Positions 62,222-64,000 of a DNA stretch of 64,000 nucleotides are shown in pieces. Both the position numbers and the translations under genes were made by a program. The notes under the pieces are model-generated. The model saw nothing but the letters and a program-made list of their open reading frames with translations, was not told the DNA's origin and did not search any database. This stretch comes from Acidimicrobiia bacterium (GTDB lineage Bacteria; Actinomycetota; Acidimicrobiia; Acidimicrobiales; Acidimicrobilacustridaceae): contig JAFIEP010000111.1 of assembly GCA_020832495.1 (NCBI GenBank), positions 1-64,000 on the forward strand. The letters run 5' to 3'. How positions within the stretch are numbered: the first letter of the stretch is position 1; each line of letters begins with the position of its first letter.

Positions 62222-62926
62222 GTGGAGGACCAGGCGCTGGCCGAGCTGCTGTGCCACGGTGAGCTCCGCATCGTGGGGCGCATGCCCTACAGCTCGAATG
62301 CCACGCTCCTGGTCGAAGCCTGCGCCGGAGACCACAGCGCCCTCGGTGTCTACAAGCCGGCCAGAGGCGAGCGACCGTTGTGGGACTTCCCCGCCGGGCT
62401 CCACCGCCGCGAGGTGGCGGCCTACGAGCTGGCCCGAGCCCTCGGCTGGGACCTCGTCCCCGTGACCGTGCTGCGCACGGAGGGCCCGCTCGGTGAGGGG
62501 TCGGTGCAGGCCTTCGTGGACGCGGCGTTCGAAGAGCACTACTTCACCATCCACGAACGCGGCGAGCACCACGAGACGCTGCAGAAGCTCTGCCTGTTCG
62601 ACCTGGTGGCCAACGCCACCGACCGCAAGGGCGGCCACGTGCTCATCGACGAGGACGACCACGTGTGGGCCATCGACAACGGTCTGTCGTTCCACGCCGA
62701 GTTCAAGCTGCGCACGGTGATATGGGACTACGCCGGCGAACCGGTGCCCGCCGAGCTGTGCGCTGCGGTGCGGCGCTTCGCCGGGGAGCCGCTGCCCGAG
62801 GCGCTGGCCGACCTGCTCGACCCGTTCGAGCGCGACGCCCTGGTCGGTCGGGCCACAGCGGTGGCGGAGCTGGACTGCTTCCCCACCGACTCCACCGGCC
62901 GTCGCCACCCCTGGCCGCTCGTGTAG
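62222..62926 (+). CDS. SCO1664-family phosphatidylinositol kinase-like protein
   Basis: This 234-residue protein of the SCO1664 family has a PI3/4-kinase-like core: GVYKPARGERPLWDFPAGLHRREVAAY (Lys and RRE), DLVANATDRKGGHVLID and AIDNGLSFHAEFKLRTVIWDY. The catalytic-loop and metal-binding Asp are in place, but kinase activity has not been shown for the group. The GTG start is seven bases after the DUF3090 stop, so the three genes form an operon. Confidence 0.88.
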   Translation: MEDQALAELLCHGELRIVGRMPYSSNATLLVEACAGDHSALGVYKPARGERPLWDFPAGLHRREVAAYELARALGWDLVPVTVLRTEGPLGEGSVQAFVDAAFEEHYFTIHERGEHHETLQKLCLFDLVANATDRKGGHVLIDEDDHVWAIDNGLSFHAEFKLRTVIWDYAGEPVPAELCAAVRRFAGEPLPEALADLLDPFERDALVGRATAVAELDCFPTDSTGRRHPWPLV

Positions 62927-62986
62927 CGCAGCCACTGCGGGTGGCCACGCGCCGATGGCCGTTGCTGCGTGGGACCCTGCATCGGT

Positions 62987-63216
62987 ATGGCAACCAAGAA
63001 GGTCACGATCACGCTCGAGGCCGAGCAGGTGGAGCAGGTCCGCATGCTGGTCGACGCCGGGCGGGCAGCGAGCGTGTCCGGCTTCGTGCAACACGCCGTC
63101 GCCGTGGCCCTCGACGACGTGGCCGGCTCTGGGGGGCGATGCTGGCGCAGGCGCTCGAGGAGACCGGCGGCCCCATCACCGCCGATGCGCGAGCGTGGGC
63201 AGACGCTGCACTCGGC
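62987..63216 (+). pseudogene. Ribbon-helix-helix antitoxin-like gene with a frameshift
   Basis: From ATG 62987 the frame encodes MATKKVTITLEAEQVEQVRM, VDAGRAASVSGFVQHAVAVALDDVAG, an Arc/CopG-type antitoxin N-terminus. It then shifts at GGCTCTGG (about 63126-63133): deleting one CT would restore WGAMLAQALEETGGPITADARAWADAALG in the other frame, the expected C-terminal half. The shifted half has no stop before the following BNR sequence, and no toxin gene is present. It could be a pseudogene or a two-base sequencing insertion. Confidence 0.6.
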
Positions 63217-63226
63217 GGCGGCCACC

Positions 63227-64000
63227 GTGGTACCCGACCCGTTGGCGGCGGTGCGAGTCGCCGGGTACACGGGCAATCCGCCCGACATCCTCGAGACGAC
63301 CGACGATGGGGCCTCGTTCACCCAGGTACCCGGGGCCGTCTCAGGTGGGCAGATGACGCCCTACGCCATCGACACCAACGGCGTGCCGGGAACGTTCGGC
63401 GTGGCGGGCGACTTCGGTCGGATCACCATCTACGACTCGGTGGCCGGCGTGTGGCAGACGAGTGCGCCGACGGGCCAGATCATCGTCGGCCTCATGGGCA
63501 TCGGGAACCACTGGGTCGCCATCGCCGCAGCCGGCGAGTGGTGGTACAGCACCAACAACGGTGCGAGCTGGACCTACTCGGGCGGCTATCTCAACTACGC
63601 GTCCGGGTTCAGCATCCTGACCGTGCATGCGGCCGAGGCGGCCAATGGCGTGTGGATGGCCACGGGCTACGACACCCTGGCCACGCGCACCATCTGGCGG
63701 GCGACCAGCGCTGCGCCCACCAACGGGGCGTCAGGGTTCTTCGGCGGTTCCAGTGGTGAGTTCAGCCTCATCCAGGCGACCGGCACGGCCAACCTCGTCA
63801 CCATCTACGGCATCGGTTACGGCGGCGCCGGCAACGTGTGGTACGCGGCGGGCAACTTCGGCGACGTGTTCCGCTCCACCGACAACGGCGCCAGCTTCTC
63901 GACGTGGCGCAACAACTTCCCGGCCATCAACTACGACGTGTCGACCAACCCCGACACCGACACGGTGATCGTGGCATCGAGCCAGGGCCTGTACCGCTGG
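63227..64000 (+). CDS. Asp-box (BNR)-repeat protein, 5' end unclear, open at the window edge
   Basis: This open frame to the window end encodes a beta-propeller-like protein with Asp-box units DDGASFTQ, STNNGASWTYSGG and STDNGASFSTW. Further runs include AIDTNGVPGTFGVAGDFGRI and VWYAAGNFGDVFR. It resembles sialidase-type or phage-tail-like repeat proteins; the start is not visible (possibly GTG 63227), and the frame is continuous with the antitoxin reading frame upstream through shadow-like sequence. The N-terminus may have been removed by a junction near 63215-63235. No stop lies within the window. Confidence 0.65.
   Translation, partial: MVPDPLAAVRVAGYTGNPPDILETTDDGASFTQVPGAVSGGQMTPYAIDTNGVPGTFGVAGDFGRITIYDSVAGVWQTSAPTGQIIVGLMGIGNHWVAIAAAGEWWYSTNNGASWTYSGGYLNYASGFSILTVHAAEAANGVWMATGYDTLATRTIWRATSAAPTNGASGFFGGSSGEFSLIQATGTANLVTIYGIGYGGAGNVWYAAGNFGDVFRSTDNGASFSTWRNNFPAINYDVSTNPDTDTVIVASSQGLYRW

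Overview
The window is high-GC actinobacterial chromosome, most likely from the class Acidimicrobiia (my inference, not proven). Supporting signs are very strong GC bias at third codon positions, the rho-rpmE-prfA-prmC-glyA-wecA-atp gene order shared with other Actinobacteria, the actinobacterial trio of an MSMEG_4193-type phosphatase, a DUF3090 protein and an SCO1664-type kinase-like protein, an F420-type FrhB homologue, long lineage-specific insertions in Rho, and secreted proteins ending in S-layer homology (SLH) repeats. Nothing looks like a complete prophage, IS element or CRISPR array.

Layout. 1-4500: two paralogous family-5 ABC substrate-binding proteins flank a class-I-like PPK2 polyphosphate kinase. 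4508-22265, almost all on the minus strand, carries the ancestral core in reverse: rpmE, a hypothetical gene, prfA and prmC, then (after the divergent island at 15993-18886) a low-molecular-weight tyrosine phosphatase, glyA, wecA-like, and the full F1Fo ATP synthase operon (atpZ/I-like, atpI, atpB, atpE, two b-type genes, atpH, atpA, atpG, atpD, atpC). The island holds a thiolase-like protein, a cNMP-binding protein and a zinc-ribbon membrane protein. 22387-24186 is an unusual Rho. 24611-38632 continues the core (hom, thrC, an apgM-type protein, lysA, tRNA-Arg), interrupted by accessory surface or secreted genes (a DUF4397-SLH protein, a trypsin-SLH protein), a GH2 beta-galactosidase and a sulfotransferase. 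In Mycobacterium tuberculosis the same block reads lysA-thrA-thrC-thrB-rho-rpmE-prfA-hemK; here the thrB slot holds the apgM-type protein.

38688-64000 is a mixed accessory region: lipoproteins, a YjbR-like protein, a PhyH dioxygenase running into a radical-SAM-like/SnoaL-like gene, a DJ-1/PfpI protein, AidB, a lipoprotein serpin, a 1266-residue FG-GAP surface protein with an LPVTG sorting signal, acyl-CoA ligase and acyl-CoA dehydrogenase genes sharing a palindromic upstream site, an LCP cell-wall ligase, two leaderless twin-arginine secreted proteins, an FrhB-like F420 protein, a UDGb uracil-DNA glycosylase, the actinobacterial trio, and at the right edge a frameshifted ribbon-helix-helix antitoxin running into an open Asp-box (BNR) repeat frame.

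The strongest unusual signals are: (1) a Rho in the ancestral rho position whose Walker A lysine is valine and whose R-loop is degraded; (2) the apgM-type protein in the homoserine-kinase slot; (3) TAGNNT -10 boxes placed 6-7 bases before start codons, one of which implies an AUC start for the phosphatase; (4) a shared operator CTGACGGTYCGTCAG before the acyl-CoA ligase and dehydrogenase genes; (5) the phyH/radical-SAM junction.
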